Source of the DNA: Lentzea aerocolonigenes
GTDB taxonomy: Bacteria > Actinomycetota > Actinomycetes > Mycobacteriales > Pseudonocardiaceae
Reading direction: 5' to 3'
Length of the DNA: 12,880 nucleotides
Assembly: GCF_000955955.1 (NCBI RefSeq)
Contig: NZ_JYJG01000503.1
Coordinates: 1 to 12,880 of the forward strand
Shown: piece by piece, positions 1-6,098 of the stretch
How the letters are laid out: every line of letters begins with the position of its first letter
Position numbering within the stretch: the first letter of the stretch is position 1
The notes under the pieces: generated by a model
What the model saw: the letters and a program-made list of their open reading frames with translations, nothing else
Database searches by the model: none
Told to the model about the DNA's origin: nothing
Made by a program: the position numbers and the translations under genes

Positions 1-31
1 GAGTTGGTGGTACTTGCAGACGCCATTCCGG

Positions 32-784
32 TTAGTTGCTGAACGAGGACGCGAGCCTGATCGCGTCGTTGGAGACCTTCTTCATCTCCTTGTTGTGCGC
101 CAGCGCGTCCGGGCCCTTGGTCGGCGAGTCCGACTCGACGATCACGACCTCCTGGTCGCGCTGCTCGGACGCGTACCCGCCGTTGGCCAGCGTGGTCAGC
201 GGCGGCACGCTGATCGCCTTGTCCAGCACCAGGTCCTTGATGTTGCCGGTGCCGTCCTTCTGGGTCAGCTCGCGCAACGCCTTCGCGTCGGCCGCGGACT
301 TCATCTTCACCACGGACACCGACGAGTAGACGGTGCGCCCGTCCGGCAGCTTGGCCGTGTAGAAGGCGCGCGTCAGCTGGAGGCACTGGGTGGTCTTGAG
401 GAACGTCCCCGTCTGACCCGACGCGTGGGCCGCGCAGTCGCTGTCCTTCACCGGCTCAGCGAGCTCCGGCACGGTGGTGAACTCGAACTCCCCCGCGGTC
501 TTCTGGGGCTGCGCGACCGGCTGGTCCACCGGCGTGGACGGCTGCAGCACCCACCAGACGAGTCCCGACACCACCGCGACGCCGACGAGCGCCAGGGCCT
601 TGCCCATCCACGTCCTCTTCTGCGGAGGAGGTTGCGGAGGCAGCTGTCCCTGGCGGTTGTCCATGATCGACTGAAGCTTCATCAGCTCGTCGGCCGGGTA
701 GAGCGGCGCGGTGTCGGTCGGCCTCGGTGGGAAGCGAGGCAGGTTCTGGGTCACCTCTTCAGGTGACTGGCGTGGTTCCGACAC
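32..784 (-). CDS. Single-pass membrane protein with extracellular domain, function unknown
   Basis: I do not recognise this as a named family. From the GTG at 784 it is 250 aa: a Pro-rich cytoplasmic head (1-58), one transmembrane helix (about 60-80, ending in Trp-Trp), a Pro/Gln linker, and an extracellular domain of about 150 residues with only two cysteines (C117 and C134), which could form one disulfide. The role is probably at the cell surface. Start choice: the frame is open to a TTG at 817, which overlaps the upstream aminotransferase gene by 8 bp. However, a TACCGT -10-like element lies 8 nt before the GTG at 784, which fits a leaderless mRNA, and a GTG at 754 is also possible. It is the last gene of the minus-strand run. 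Its layout (polar head, one helix, small outer domain) resembles the protein at 5102-6091, but I see no sequence similarity between them. Confidence 0.8.
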   Translation of the reverse strand: MSEPRQSPEEVTQNLPRFPPRPTDTAPLYPADELMKLQSIMDNRQGQLPPQPPPQKRTWMGKALALVGVAVVSGLVWWVLQPSTPVDQPVAQPQKTAGEFEFTTVPELAEPVKDSDCAAHASGQTGTFLKTTQCLQLTRAFYTAKLPDGRTVYSSVSVVKMKSAADAKALRELTQKDGTGNIKDLVLDKAISVPPLTTLANGGYASEQRDQEVVIVESDSPTKGPDALAHNKEMKKVSNDAIRLASSFSN

Positions 785-792
785 AAGGACCC

Positions 793-798
793 ACGGTA
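793..798 (-). promoter_or_regulatory. Putative -10 element (TACCGT) for the 32-784 membrane protein
   Basis: On the minus strand TACCGT fits the actinobacterial TAnnnT -10 pattern and is followed by 8 nt and then GTG. Transcription would begin at or next to the start codon. No good -35 is visible. The same hexamer, at nearly the same distance, precedes the GTG at 5102. It would be an internal promoter in addition to read-through from the upstream genes. Confidence 0.35.
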
Positions 799-809
799 AC
801 GGACGGCGG

Positions 810-1763
810 TCAGCCAAGCGCTTTTAGCACCCGATCCACGTCCTCGATCGTGTTGTAAAGGTGACACGCGAACCGTGTGCGACCTGCGCGAACCGACGAG
901 ACGACACCCGAAACGTGGGGAACGTCAACTGAGACGATCGCCGAGCCGTTGGGGGCGAGCCCCAGTCCGGTCAGGAGGTGATCCGTCAGATTCACGCAGT
1001 GCGCGCGCACGGCCTCCAGGTCCAGTGACGCCACCCACGGGAGCGCGACAGAAGCCCCGACGTGCGCGTGCCACGTCGGCGAGAGGTCGAACCGCCGCGC
1101 GTCCGAACGGAGCACCAGCTCGGTGCCGTAGTTCTCCCCGGTGCTGTACCAGTTGGCGGCCAACGGGGTGAGGGCGTCCATGCGGTCAGGCCGCACCGCC
1201 AGCCAGGCCGCGCCGCGTGGCGACATGAGCCACTTGTAGGCGACGCCGACGACGAAATCGGCCCACGCCAACGACAACGGCATCCACCCGGCGGCCTGCG
1301 AGACGTCCAGCAGCACCGGTTTGCCGCTCGCTCGCAGGGTTTCCAGGTCCGCGATCGCACCGTCCGCCGACTGGACCACGCTCACCGCGACGAGATCCGC
1401 TTCGTCCACTGTGGACACGATCTGGTGACCGGCCGCGACGAACGGCAGCGTGACGCTGGTGAATTCGCCCGGTTCCACGAAGACCTTGGAGCCGTTGGGC
1501 AGCGACTGGGCCACCAACGACACGAACTGCGAGACCGTCGCGCCGCACGCCACCGACGTCGCAGGCACTCCGATGAGCCGACCGAAGGCTTCCCGGGACG
1601 TCTCGACCGCCTCGTTGAACGACGACGACGTGTCCTGGCCGCGCCGCCACCGTTCCTGCGCGGCCGAGACCGCGTCGGCGACGTGCCGCGGCGGCACCCC
1701 GATCGAGGCCGTGTTCAGGTAGCCCGGCTCGACGTCGAATACCGCTCCGAACGCCTCACGCAT
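810..1763 (-). CDS. Class V aminotransferase-like PLP-dependent enzyme
   Basis: A 317-aa fold-type I PLP enzyme of the aminotransferase class V group (cysteine desulfurase / isopenicillin N epimerase-like). Visible landmarks are an N-terminal LNTAS substrate-loop motif (16-20), a CGATVSQF cofactor-phosphate region (73-80), LLDVSQAAGW with D153 expected to contact the pyridine nitrogen and Q156 beside it, and YKWLMSPRG with K177 as the Schiff-base lysine. The catalytic set therefore looks intact. At 317 residues it is shorter than many class V enzymes (about 350-400), mostly at the C-terminal domain. The substrate cannot be told: desulfurase, lyase, epimerase or aminotransferase are all possible, and no obvious active-site cysteine loop for a desulfurase is seen. 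Its ATG overlaps the last 8 bp of the DUF4442 gene (shared ATGCGTGA), so the two are probably translationally coupled. Confidence 0.88.
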   Translation of the reverse strand: MREAFGAVFDVEPGYLNTASIGVPPRHVADAVSAAQERWRRGQDTSSSFNEAVETSREAFGRLIGVPATSVACGATVSQFVSLVAQSLPNGSKVFVEPGEFTSVTLPFVAAGHQIVSTVDEADLVAVSVVQSADGAIADLETLRASGKPVLLDVSQAAGWMPLSLAWADFVVGVAYKWLMSPRGAAWLAVRPDRMDALTPLAANWYSTGENYGTELVLRSDARRFDLSPTWHAHVGASVALPWVASLDLEAVRAHCVNLTDHLLTGLGLAPNGSAIVSVDVPHVSGVVSSVRAGRTRFACHLYNTIEDVDRVLKALG

Positions 1764-2220
1764 GCGCGAGCTGCTTGTCGCGCTTGCGTCGCGCGTAGAC
1801 CTGCTTCTTCACCCGTGCGATCACGGTTCCATCCTGCCCGACGACATCGGTCTCGAACCAGATCAAGGCCTTCTCGCCGGACGCCGTCCGGTCCAGCACG
1901 TGCTCGACGTGCTCGTCGGTCAGCCGGAACTCCGCGTACACCGTGCCGCGGCCGGGTTCGACGAACTCGATCTCGCCCGCCCGGTCCCACACCACGTGCT
2001 GCCCCTTGAGCTGGTTGAACAGCAGCAACACCCAGAACGGGTCGGTCATCGCGAACAGCGAGCCGCCGAAGTGGGTGCCGAAGAAGTTGCGGTTCCACGG
2101 ACGCAGACGCATCTTCACCCGCGCGTACCGGTAGTCCGGCGAGATCTCTTGCACGCGGATGCCGGCGAACAGGAACGGCGGCCACAGGTTCATCCCGAAG
2201 CGCAGGCGGCTTGCCTTCAT
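1756..2220 (-). CDS. DUF4442 hotdog-fold protein (putative thioesterase-like)
   Basis: A 154-aa protein matching the DUF4442 pattern, which belongs to the hotdog superfamily with acyl-CoA thioesterases (family knowledge; activity not shown). Characteristic features are PWNRNFFGTHFGGSLFAMTDPF (about 41-62, with the hotdog-helix glycines and the D60-P61 pair), a central strand rich in aromatic and aliphatic residues, and a Lys/Arg-rich tail. The frame stays open far upstream, but that extension is the shadow of the glycosyltransferase gene, so the ATG at 2220 is chosen. No Shine-Dalgarno is visible: the start is preceded by a run of six T on the coding strand. It starts 11 bp after the glycosyltransferase stop, so translation may depend on coupling or an unstructured leader. 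It could act on an acyl thioester linked to the pathway of its neighbours, which is inference. Confidence 0.85.
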   Translation of the reverse strand: MKASRLRFGMNLWPPFLFAGIRVQEISPDYRYARVKMRLRPWNRNFFGTHFGGSLFAMTDPFWVLLLFNQLKGQHVVWDRAGEIEFVEPGRGTVYAEFRLTDEHVEHVLDRTASGEKALIWFETDVVGQDGTVIARVKKQVYARRKRDKQLAHA

Positions 2221-2231
2221 AAAAAACAGTG

Positions 2232-3134
2232 TTACACAACGTCCGCCAGGCTGTCCGCAACTTCCTGCGGCGAAGGCATGTGACGTATCTCCTCCGCGAG
2301 CTGACCTGCGGCTTCCCGGTGAGCTCCGTCCACAAGCAACAGTCGTGCGCTCTCCGCGATCGCGTCGGCACTCACCGCTTGTACTGCTGCACCTCTCTCG
2401 ACAAGCGCCGTGGCGTTGCCGAACTGATCGGCTCCTTGCGGCAGCACGACCTGTGGCACCCCTGCGGCCAACGCGGCGAGCATCGTGCCGCTCCCGCCGT
2501 GGTGGACGACGACGTCCGCCTGCTTGATCACCTCGGCTTGCGGCAGCCACCTGCCCGGGCCGGCGACCACCACCTGGGCGTCGAGCTGCCCGAGCCCGGC
2601 CGTCGCGGCCGCGAGCAGGTCCTCGTTGCCGAACACGGTCCCGAACGTGACGTAGATCAGCTTCTCGTGCGTACGTTGTGGCATCTCGCCGGGCGTCGCG
2701 TGCGGAACTGGTCGCAACAGGATTCGGCCGGCCGTGAAGCCCTTGTCCTGCAACGAGGGCGGGCAGATGTCGAGGTGCCGCCCGCCTTGCGGCCGCGCGA
2801 GTCCGATGCCCTCGGGGAACATGCGCCCGAACCCGTGCCACAGCACGGGGAACGCCCTTCGCCGAGCTTCGCGGAACACCTCGGGAACGGCCCAGCCGCA
2901 GATCACCAGGTCGGGCAGCACGCGTTCCAGCTCTGGCGCGATGTCCTCGGCGTAGATCTCGCCGAACACCAGGCCGGGCCGGAAAGGGCGCAGCCCCAGC
3001 CTGTTCAGTTCTGGGTGCATCTCGTCGCCGACCGCGAAGCAGACCTCGTGCCCGGCGTCGCGCAGTGCGAGCGCCAACGGGATCAACGGGTAGGTGTGGC
3101 CGACCGTCGCCATGCTGGCGAAGAGCACGCGCAT
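2232..3134 (-). CDS. Compact GT1-family (MGT/UGT-like) glycosyltransferase
   Basis: A 300-aa GT-B glycosyltransferase of the macrolide-glycosyltransferase/UGT type, which transfers an NDP-sugar to a small-molecule or lipid acceptor in the cytoplasm (family knowledge). The N-terminus (MRVLFASMATVGHTYPLIPL) has the usual acceptor-domain strand and the conserved GHxxP, in which H13 is the likely base. The nucleotide-binding signature HHGGSGTMLAALAAGVPQV begins at 211, followed by the PQGADQFGNA donor-sugar motif (232-241). The C-terminal domain is complete, but the protein is short against the usual 380-430 aa. The missing part is in the acceptor-binding half, between about residues 45 and 155. 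The ATG at 3134 is chosen because upstream in-frame starts (3158, 3185) lie inside the divergent acetyltransferase gene. It is the first gene of the minus-strand operon. Confidence 0.88.
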   Translation of the reverse strand: MRVLFASMATVGHTYPLIPLALALRDAGHEVCFAVGDEMHPELNRLGLRPFRPGLVFGEIYAEDIAPELERVLPDLVICGWAVPEVFREARRRAFPVLWHGFGRMFPEGIGLARPQGGRHLDICPPSLQDKGFTAGRILLRPVPHATPGEMPQRTHEKLIYVTFGTVFGNEDLLAAATAGLGQLDAQVVVAGPGRWLPQAEVIKQADVVVHHGGSGTMLAALAAGVPQVVLPQGADQFGNATALVERGAAVQAVSADAIAESARLLLVDGAHREAAGQLAEEIRHMPSPQEVADSLADVV

Positions 3135-3140
3135 GCCGTG

Positions 3141-3148
3141 ACGATACT
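3141..3148. promoter_or_regulatory. Overlapping divergent -10 elements between glycosyltransferase and acetyltransferase
   Basis: Only 22 bp separate the two divergent start codons. On the minus strand TATCGT (3146-3141) lies 6 nt before the ATG at 3134. On the plus strand GATACT (3143-3148) lies 8 nt before the ATG at 3157. Both distances fit leaderless transcripts. The hexamers share four base pairs, so the two promoters would exclude each other. The -35 boxes would lie inside the opposite coding regions and are weak. Confidence 0.35.
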
Positions 3149-3156
3149 GACCTCCC

Positions 3157-3714
3157 ATGGGAACCAACCGCGAGAAGATGATCAACGGCGAGCCCTACCT
3201 GTCGATGGACCCCGAGCTGGACGCGGACCGGCGGCGGGCGTGGCGGGAGATGGCCCGTTTCAACGCGCACGACCCGGAGGACCTCGACGGGCAGTACGCG
3301 ATCCTCAAAGGCTTCGTCGCGGAGATCGGCGAGAACACGACGTTGTTGCCGCGCCTGCAGATCGAGTACGGCTACAACACGCGAATCGGTGCGAACAGCT
3401 TCATGAACTACGACGGGATCATCCTCGACTGCGGCCCGGTGACCATCGGCGACAACGTGATGATGGGCCCGCGCGTGCAACTGCTGACGGCGTTGCACCC
3501 GATCGAGGACCACGACGCGCGGATCGAGGGCTGGGAGACGACCGCGCCGATCGTCATCGGAGACCGCGTCTGGTTCGGCGGCGGCGTGATCGTGTGTCCC
3601 GGCGTGACGATCGGCGACAACACGGTGGTCGGTGCCGGCAGTGTCGTGACGCGTGATTTGCCTGCTCACGTGCTCGCGGTCGGCAACCCGGCGCGGGTGG
3701 TTCGTAAGATCTGA
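3157..3714 (+). CDS. Maltose/galactoside O-acetyltransferase-like hexapeptide-repeat enzyme
   Basis: A 185-aa left-handed beta-helix acetyltransferase of the Maa/LacA/NodL group, which uses acetyl-CoA to acetylate a sugar hydroxyl (family knowledge). The N-terminal Mac domain is visible (EKMINGEPYLSMDPEL, 6-21). The hexapeptide repeats run from about residue 55 to the end, including IGDN, IGDRVWFG and GVTIGDNTVVGAGSVVTRDL. H114 in LLTALHPIE is the expected catalytic histidine, and the C-terminal GNPARVVRKI is the usual ending. The length matches the family. The natural sugar acceptor is unknown. It starts with no Shine-Dalgarno and is probably leaderless. It forms a two-gene unit with the YjbQ gene 4 bp downstream. 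Confidence 0.93.
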   Translation: MGTNREKMINGEPYLSMDPELDADRRRAWREMARFNAHDPEDLDGQYAILKGFVAEIGENTTLLPRLQIEYGYNTRIGANSFMNYDGIILDCGPVTIGDNVMMGPRVQLLTALHPIEDHDARIEGWETTAPIVIGDRVWFGGGVIVCPGVTIGDNTVVGAGSVVTRDLPAHVLAVGNPARVVRKI

Positions 3715-3718
3715 GGTC

Positions 3719-4126
3719 ATGCGCAGCGAGGAGATCCAGATCCGCACTGGTTCCGACGAGGTCGTGTGGGACCTCACACGAGAGTGCGAGCGGTTCCTCA
3801 GCAGTGAGAACGGCGACGGCCTGTTGCACGTGTGGGTGCCTCACGCGACCGCCGGCGTCGCCATCATCGAGACGGGCGCGGGCAGCGACGACGACCTGCT
3901 GACCGCCCTGGAACGCATCCTGCCCCGCGACGTGAAGTGGCGGCACCGGCACGGCACCCCCGGCCACGGTCGTGACCACGTGATGCCCGCGCTGGTGCCG
4001 CCCTACGCGACGATTCCGGTGCTAGGCGGTGTGCTGGCGCTCGGCACGTGGCAGTCCATCTGCCTCGTGGACACCAACGTCGACAACCCCGTCCGCACGG
4101 TCCGTCTCAGCTTTCTTGCCGGCTAG
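3719..4126 (+). CDS. yjbQ: YjbQ/UPF0047 family protein
   Basis: A 135-aa protein of the YjbQ/UPF0047 family, small trimeric enzymes with weak thiamine-phosphate synthase activity; the true physiological role is uncertain. Family landmarks are WVPHATAGVAIIE (39-51, with H42), RHRHGTPGHGRDHVMPALVPP (75-95, the histidine-rich site) and LGTWQSICLVD (108-118). The ATG at 3719 is chosen because it gives the family's normal N-terminus and lies 4 bp after the acetyltransferase stop. The sequence between them (TGAGGTC) leaves a Shine-Dalgarno unusually close, suggesting coupling. The last 105 bp overlap the 3' end of the membrane-protein gene on the other strand. Confidence 0.93.
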   Translation: MRSEEIQIRTGSDEVVWDLTRECERFLSSENGDGLLHVWVPHATAGVAIIETGAGSDDDLLTALERILPRDVKWRHRHGTPGHGRDHVMPALVPPYATIPVLGGVLALGTWQSICLVDTNVDNPVRTVRLSFLAG

Positions 4127-4981
4127 CAAGAGCACGAGTCCGACGAGCGCGATCCCGCCGAACACCCACCACTCGGTGCTGATGGAGCCGTCGTACATGA
4201 GGCTGCGCAGGCCTTCCGCGGAGAACCGGAACGGCGTCCACGACCACAACACCGCCCGGTAGGTGGGGTTGAGCAGCTCCGGCACCTGGCCCGCCACCGC
4301 GGGTGCCATCAGGTAGAGCAGGCCGAGCACGCCCATCGCGCGGATGCCGAGGTGCTTGAACAACCCGGCCTGCAGCAACGCGAACGACACGGCGACGGCG
4401 AGCAGGAAAGTCAGCGCCGCGGTGCTGAACGTGACGCCCCACCAGGCCAGCAACCCGACCACCGAACTGCTCACCAGTACCGGCGTGAGCAGTGCGGACA
4501 GCAGCCGGAACCGCCGGCCCTTCAGGACCACGAACAGCAGTCCGGCGATCATCCCGCCGACCCACAGCAACGCCGATGCGGCCAGGGGCGCCGTGCGTTC
4601 GGCGGCCGTCACCGCCGGGGTCTCGACCTTGACCGGGAGGCCGGCACCCTGCGCGACACCGGTCAGCACCTGCTGCGCGACCTGCGTGCCGGACGGGTTG
4701 ATCGCGGGGTTGAGCCGGATCGTCGCCTGACCGGGTGAGATTTCCAGAACCCCGTAGACCTCCTTGTCCGCCAGCAGGGTCCGGGCTTCGGCTGCGTCGA
4801 CGACCTTGAGGTCGACCTCGGCCGAGTCGGCGGCTTTCACGCGCTCGGCGATCGGCGGCGGTGCCACAACGGCGAGCGGGACGTCGTGCGGGTGCACGGT
4901 CGCCTGCACGCCAAAGGTCAGCAGTCCCAGGAGAAACGCCACCACCGCGCCTGCGACGGCGGTGACCAGCGCGGTGCGCAT
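4022..4981 (-). CDS. ABC-2-like multi-pass membrane protein (YhgE/Pip or DUF3533-like)
   Basis: A 319-aa integral membrane protein. One helix (about 4-26) is followed by an extracytoplasmic segment of about 105 residues. Five more helices follow (about 133-153, 160-182, 186-206, 209-230, 271-288), then a hydrophilic tail of about 30 residues. One N-terminal helix, a large outer loop and a C-terminal helix bundle are typical of ABC-2-type permease-like proteins such as YhgE/Pip or DUF3533. No ATPase gene is nearby. The ATG at 4981 is preferred because GGAGG (4992-4988 on the minus strand) sits 6 nt upstream; ATG 5002 or GTG 5005 would add 7 or 8 residues and have no ribosome site. The tail (residues 289-319) is encoded antisense to yjbQ and is probably not conserved. 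A drug-efflux or surface-assembly role is possible but unproven. Confidence 0.85.
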   Translation of the reverse strand: MRTALVTAVAGAVVAFLLGLLTFGVQATVHPHDVPLAVVAPPPIAERVKAADSAEVDLKVVDAAEARTLLADKEVYGVLEISPGQATIRLNPAINPSGTQVAQQVLTGVAQGAGLPVKVETPAVTAAERTAPLAASALLWVGGMIAGLLFVVLKGRRFRLLSALLTPVLVSSSVVGLLAWWGVTFSTAALTFLLAVAVSFALLQAGLFKHLGIRAMGVLGLLYLMAPAVAGQVPELLNPTYRAVLWSWTPFRFSAEGLRSLMYDGSISTEWWVFGGIALVGLVLLLAGKKAETDRADGVVDVGVHEADGLPRAERQHTA

Positions 4982-5023
4982 CACGGGCCTCCATTTGTTC
5001 ATCACACGTTGAATTTAATGAGC

Positions 5024-5053
5024 ACCGTACGCTCGACACGAGATCGAAGTCAA
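5024..5053 (-). promoter_or_regulatory. Sigma-70-type promoter for the ABC-2-like membrane protein
   Basis: On the minus strand TTGACT (5053-5048) and TACGGT (5029-5024) are separated by 18 bp. This is a good housekeeping-type promoter for an actinomycete. It predicts a start near 5017 and a leader of about 35 nt that carries the GGAGG used for the ATG at 4981. Just upstream of the -35, an imperfect palindrome (CTTGATGAATTAAG, 5056-5069) could be a repressor site; no TetR or MarR gene is adjacent. Confidence 0.5.
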
Positions 5054-5088
5054 CGCTTGATGAATTAAGTCCTGTCAGACCCACCGGG

Positions 5089-5094
5089 TACCGT
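5089..5094 (+). promoter_or_regulatory. Putative -10 element (TACCGT) giving a leaderless mRNA from GTG 5102
   Basis: TACCGT fits the TAnnnT -10 pattern and ends 7 nt before the GTG at 5102, so transcription should begin at the start codon. There is no Shine-Dalgarno before this GTG, which agrees with leaderless translation. The -35 region is poor. It lies in the about 100-bp divergent control region shared with the ABC-2-like gene. Confidence 0.4.
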
Positions 5095-5101
5095 GCATCG
5101 C

Positions 5102-6091
5102 GTGACTTACCCAGGTGGCGGCGGACAGGGCGGCTGGAACGACCAGCAGGGCTGGGGCCAGCAGCAGGGTGACCATCCGAGCGGCGGTTACCCGACCGGC
5201 GGCTACCAGACCGGCGGCTACCAGACCGGCGGCTACCCGCAGACGGGCGGTTTCCCCCAGCAGGGCGGTTTCCCGGACACGGGCGGCTTCCCGCAGCAGG
5301 GTTACGGCCAGTACGGCGGTCTCGGTGTCTACGGCGGCGGCTTCGACAGCGAGCCGCCGAAGAAAAAGAAGACCGTCTGGCTCGTCCTCGCCACCGTCGT
5401 CCTCGTGCTGCTCGTCGGCGGCGGCGTGACGTGGCTGGTGCTCTCACGCGACAAGACCGACCCGAACGCGCAGAGCGGCCCGTCCACGCCGACCAGCGCC
5501 TCCTCGCAGGCGACCACCGGCAAGTGCAAGAACGCCGACATGCAGTGCGTCGAGACGTCGCTCGGCTACAACTACGAGGTCCCGAAGAACTGGGACATCG
5601 TCGAGGACAAGATCCCGATCCAGAAGTTCCCCGGCATCTCGCTGACCGGCGTCACCTCCTACGGCGACTACGAGTGCGAGGGCAAGCAGTACACCAAGGG
5701 CACCAACGGCGGAGCGCTGCTCCCCAAGGGCGACATGAACCAGACCGCCACCGACTTCGCCAAGGCCGTGGGCGCGCAGTACTACGCGTCAGGCGGTGAG
5801 CCGACGGTGACCACGAGCGCGCCCAAGCCGGTGAAGATCCAGCACACCCAGAAGGACGGCCAGAAGGTCGTCGTCGAGGGCGTGCAGGTCGACGCCACTG
5901 TCACCCAGACCGCCAACAAGTGCCTGGCCAGCAAGGGCCTGGTCAAGGTCATCGTGCTGAACGGCAGCAACAAGCTGCACACGCTCGTGGTGAACGGCGA
6001 TCTCGAGGGCGGCGGAGGCGGCACGAAGCCGCCGATGCCCACGGAAGCCGAGCTGCAGAAGATGATCGACTCGCTGGTCCCGACCACCTAG
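5102..6091 (+). CDS. Membrane-anchored protein with GGY/GGF-repeat head and extracellular domain
   Basis: A 329-aa protein with no family I can name. Residues 1-80 are low-complexity Gly/Gln/Tyr/Pro, with tandem GGYxTGGY- and GGFPxxGG-type repeats at 28-68. Four lysines (87-90) precede a transmembrane helix (about 91-114), then a Ser/Thr/Pro linker and an extracellular domain of about 190 residues with four cysteines (C142, C149, C192, C274), enough for two disulfides. The positive-inside rule puts the repeat head in the cytoplasm. This layout is common among actinobacterial surface proteins. The GTG at 5102 gives MTYPGGGGQGG and has a leaderless-type promoter; a GTG at 5093 would overlap the -10 element. 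It ends 7 bp before the end of the convergent AfsR-like gene, leaving no room for a terminator between them. Confidence 0.85.
   Translation: MTYPGGGGQGGWNDQQGWGQQQGDHPSGGYPTGGYQTGGYQTGGYPQTGGFPQQGGFPDTGGFPQQGYGQYGGLGVYGGGFDSEPPKKKKTVWLVLATVVLVLLVGGGVTWLVLSRDKTDPNAQSGPSTPTSASSQATTGKCKNADMQCVETSLGYNYEVPKNWDIVEDKIPIQKFPGISLTGVTSYGDYECEGKQYTKGTNGGALLPKGDMNQTATDFAKAVGAQYYASGGEPTVTTSAPKPVKIQHTQKDGQKVVVEGVQVDATVTQTANKCLASKGLVKVIVLNGSNKLHTLVVNGDLEGGGGGTKPPMPTEAELQKMIDSLVPTT
5183..5305 (+). repeat. In-gene GGY/GGF codon repeats
   Basis: Imperfect tandem 15- to 24-bp units encode GGY(P/Q)TGGY- and GGFPQQ-type repeats in the cytoplasmic head of the 5102-6091 protein. Two adjacent units (ACCGGCGGCTACCAG) are identical. 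Copy-number changes here would keep the reading frame. Confidence 0.7.
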
Positions 6092-6098
6092 AAGACCG

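Noticed and set aside
2221..2234. Rho-independent terminator between the glycosyltransferase and DUF4442 genes (six-T run)
   Set aside because: The only stem before the T-run is about 4 bp with a loop too small to form, and the gap between the genes is 11 bp.
2229..3656. 475-aa plus-strand open frame
   Set aside because: It is a shadow of the glycosyltransferase (minus) and acetyltransferase (plus, other frame), with high-GC composition and no motifs.
2221..3777. Upstream extension of the DUF4442 frame to a 673-aa open frame
   Set aside because: Only the last 154 residues look like a real protein. The extension is Arg/His-rich low-quality sequence antisense to, or out of frame with, the glycosyltransferase and acetyltransferase genes.
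4107..5447. 446-aa minus-strand open frame
   Set aside because: It is a third-frame shadow across the membrane-protein gene and the GGY-repeat gene. The Ser/Arg/Gly repeat at its start is the complement of the GGY-coding repeat.
4022..6091. Complete ABC transporter
   Set aside because: Only a permease-like membrane protein is present. No Walker-motif ATPase gene of ABC type is adjacent.
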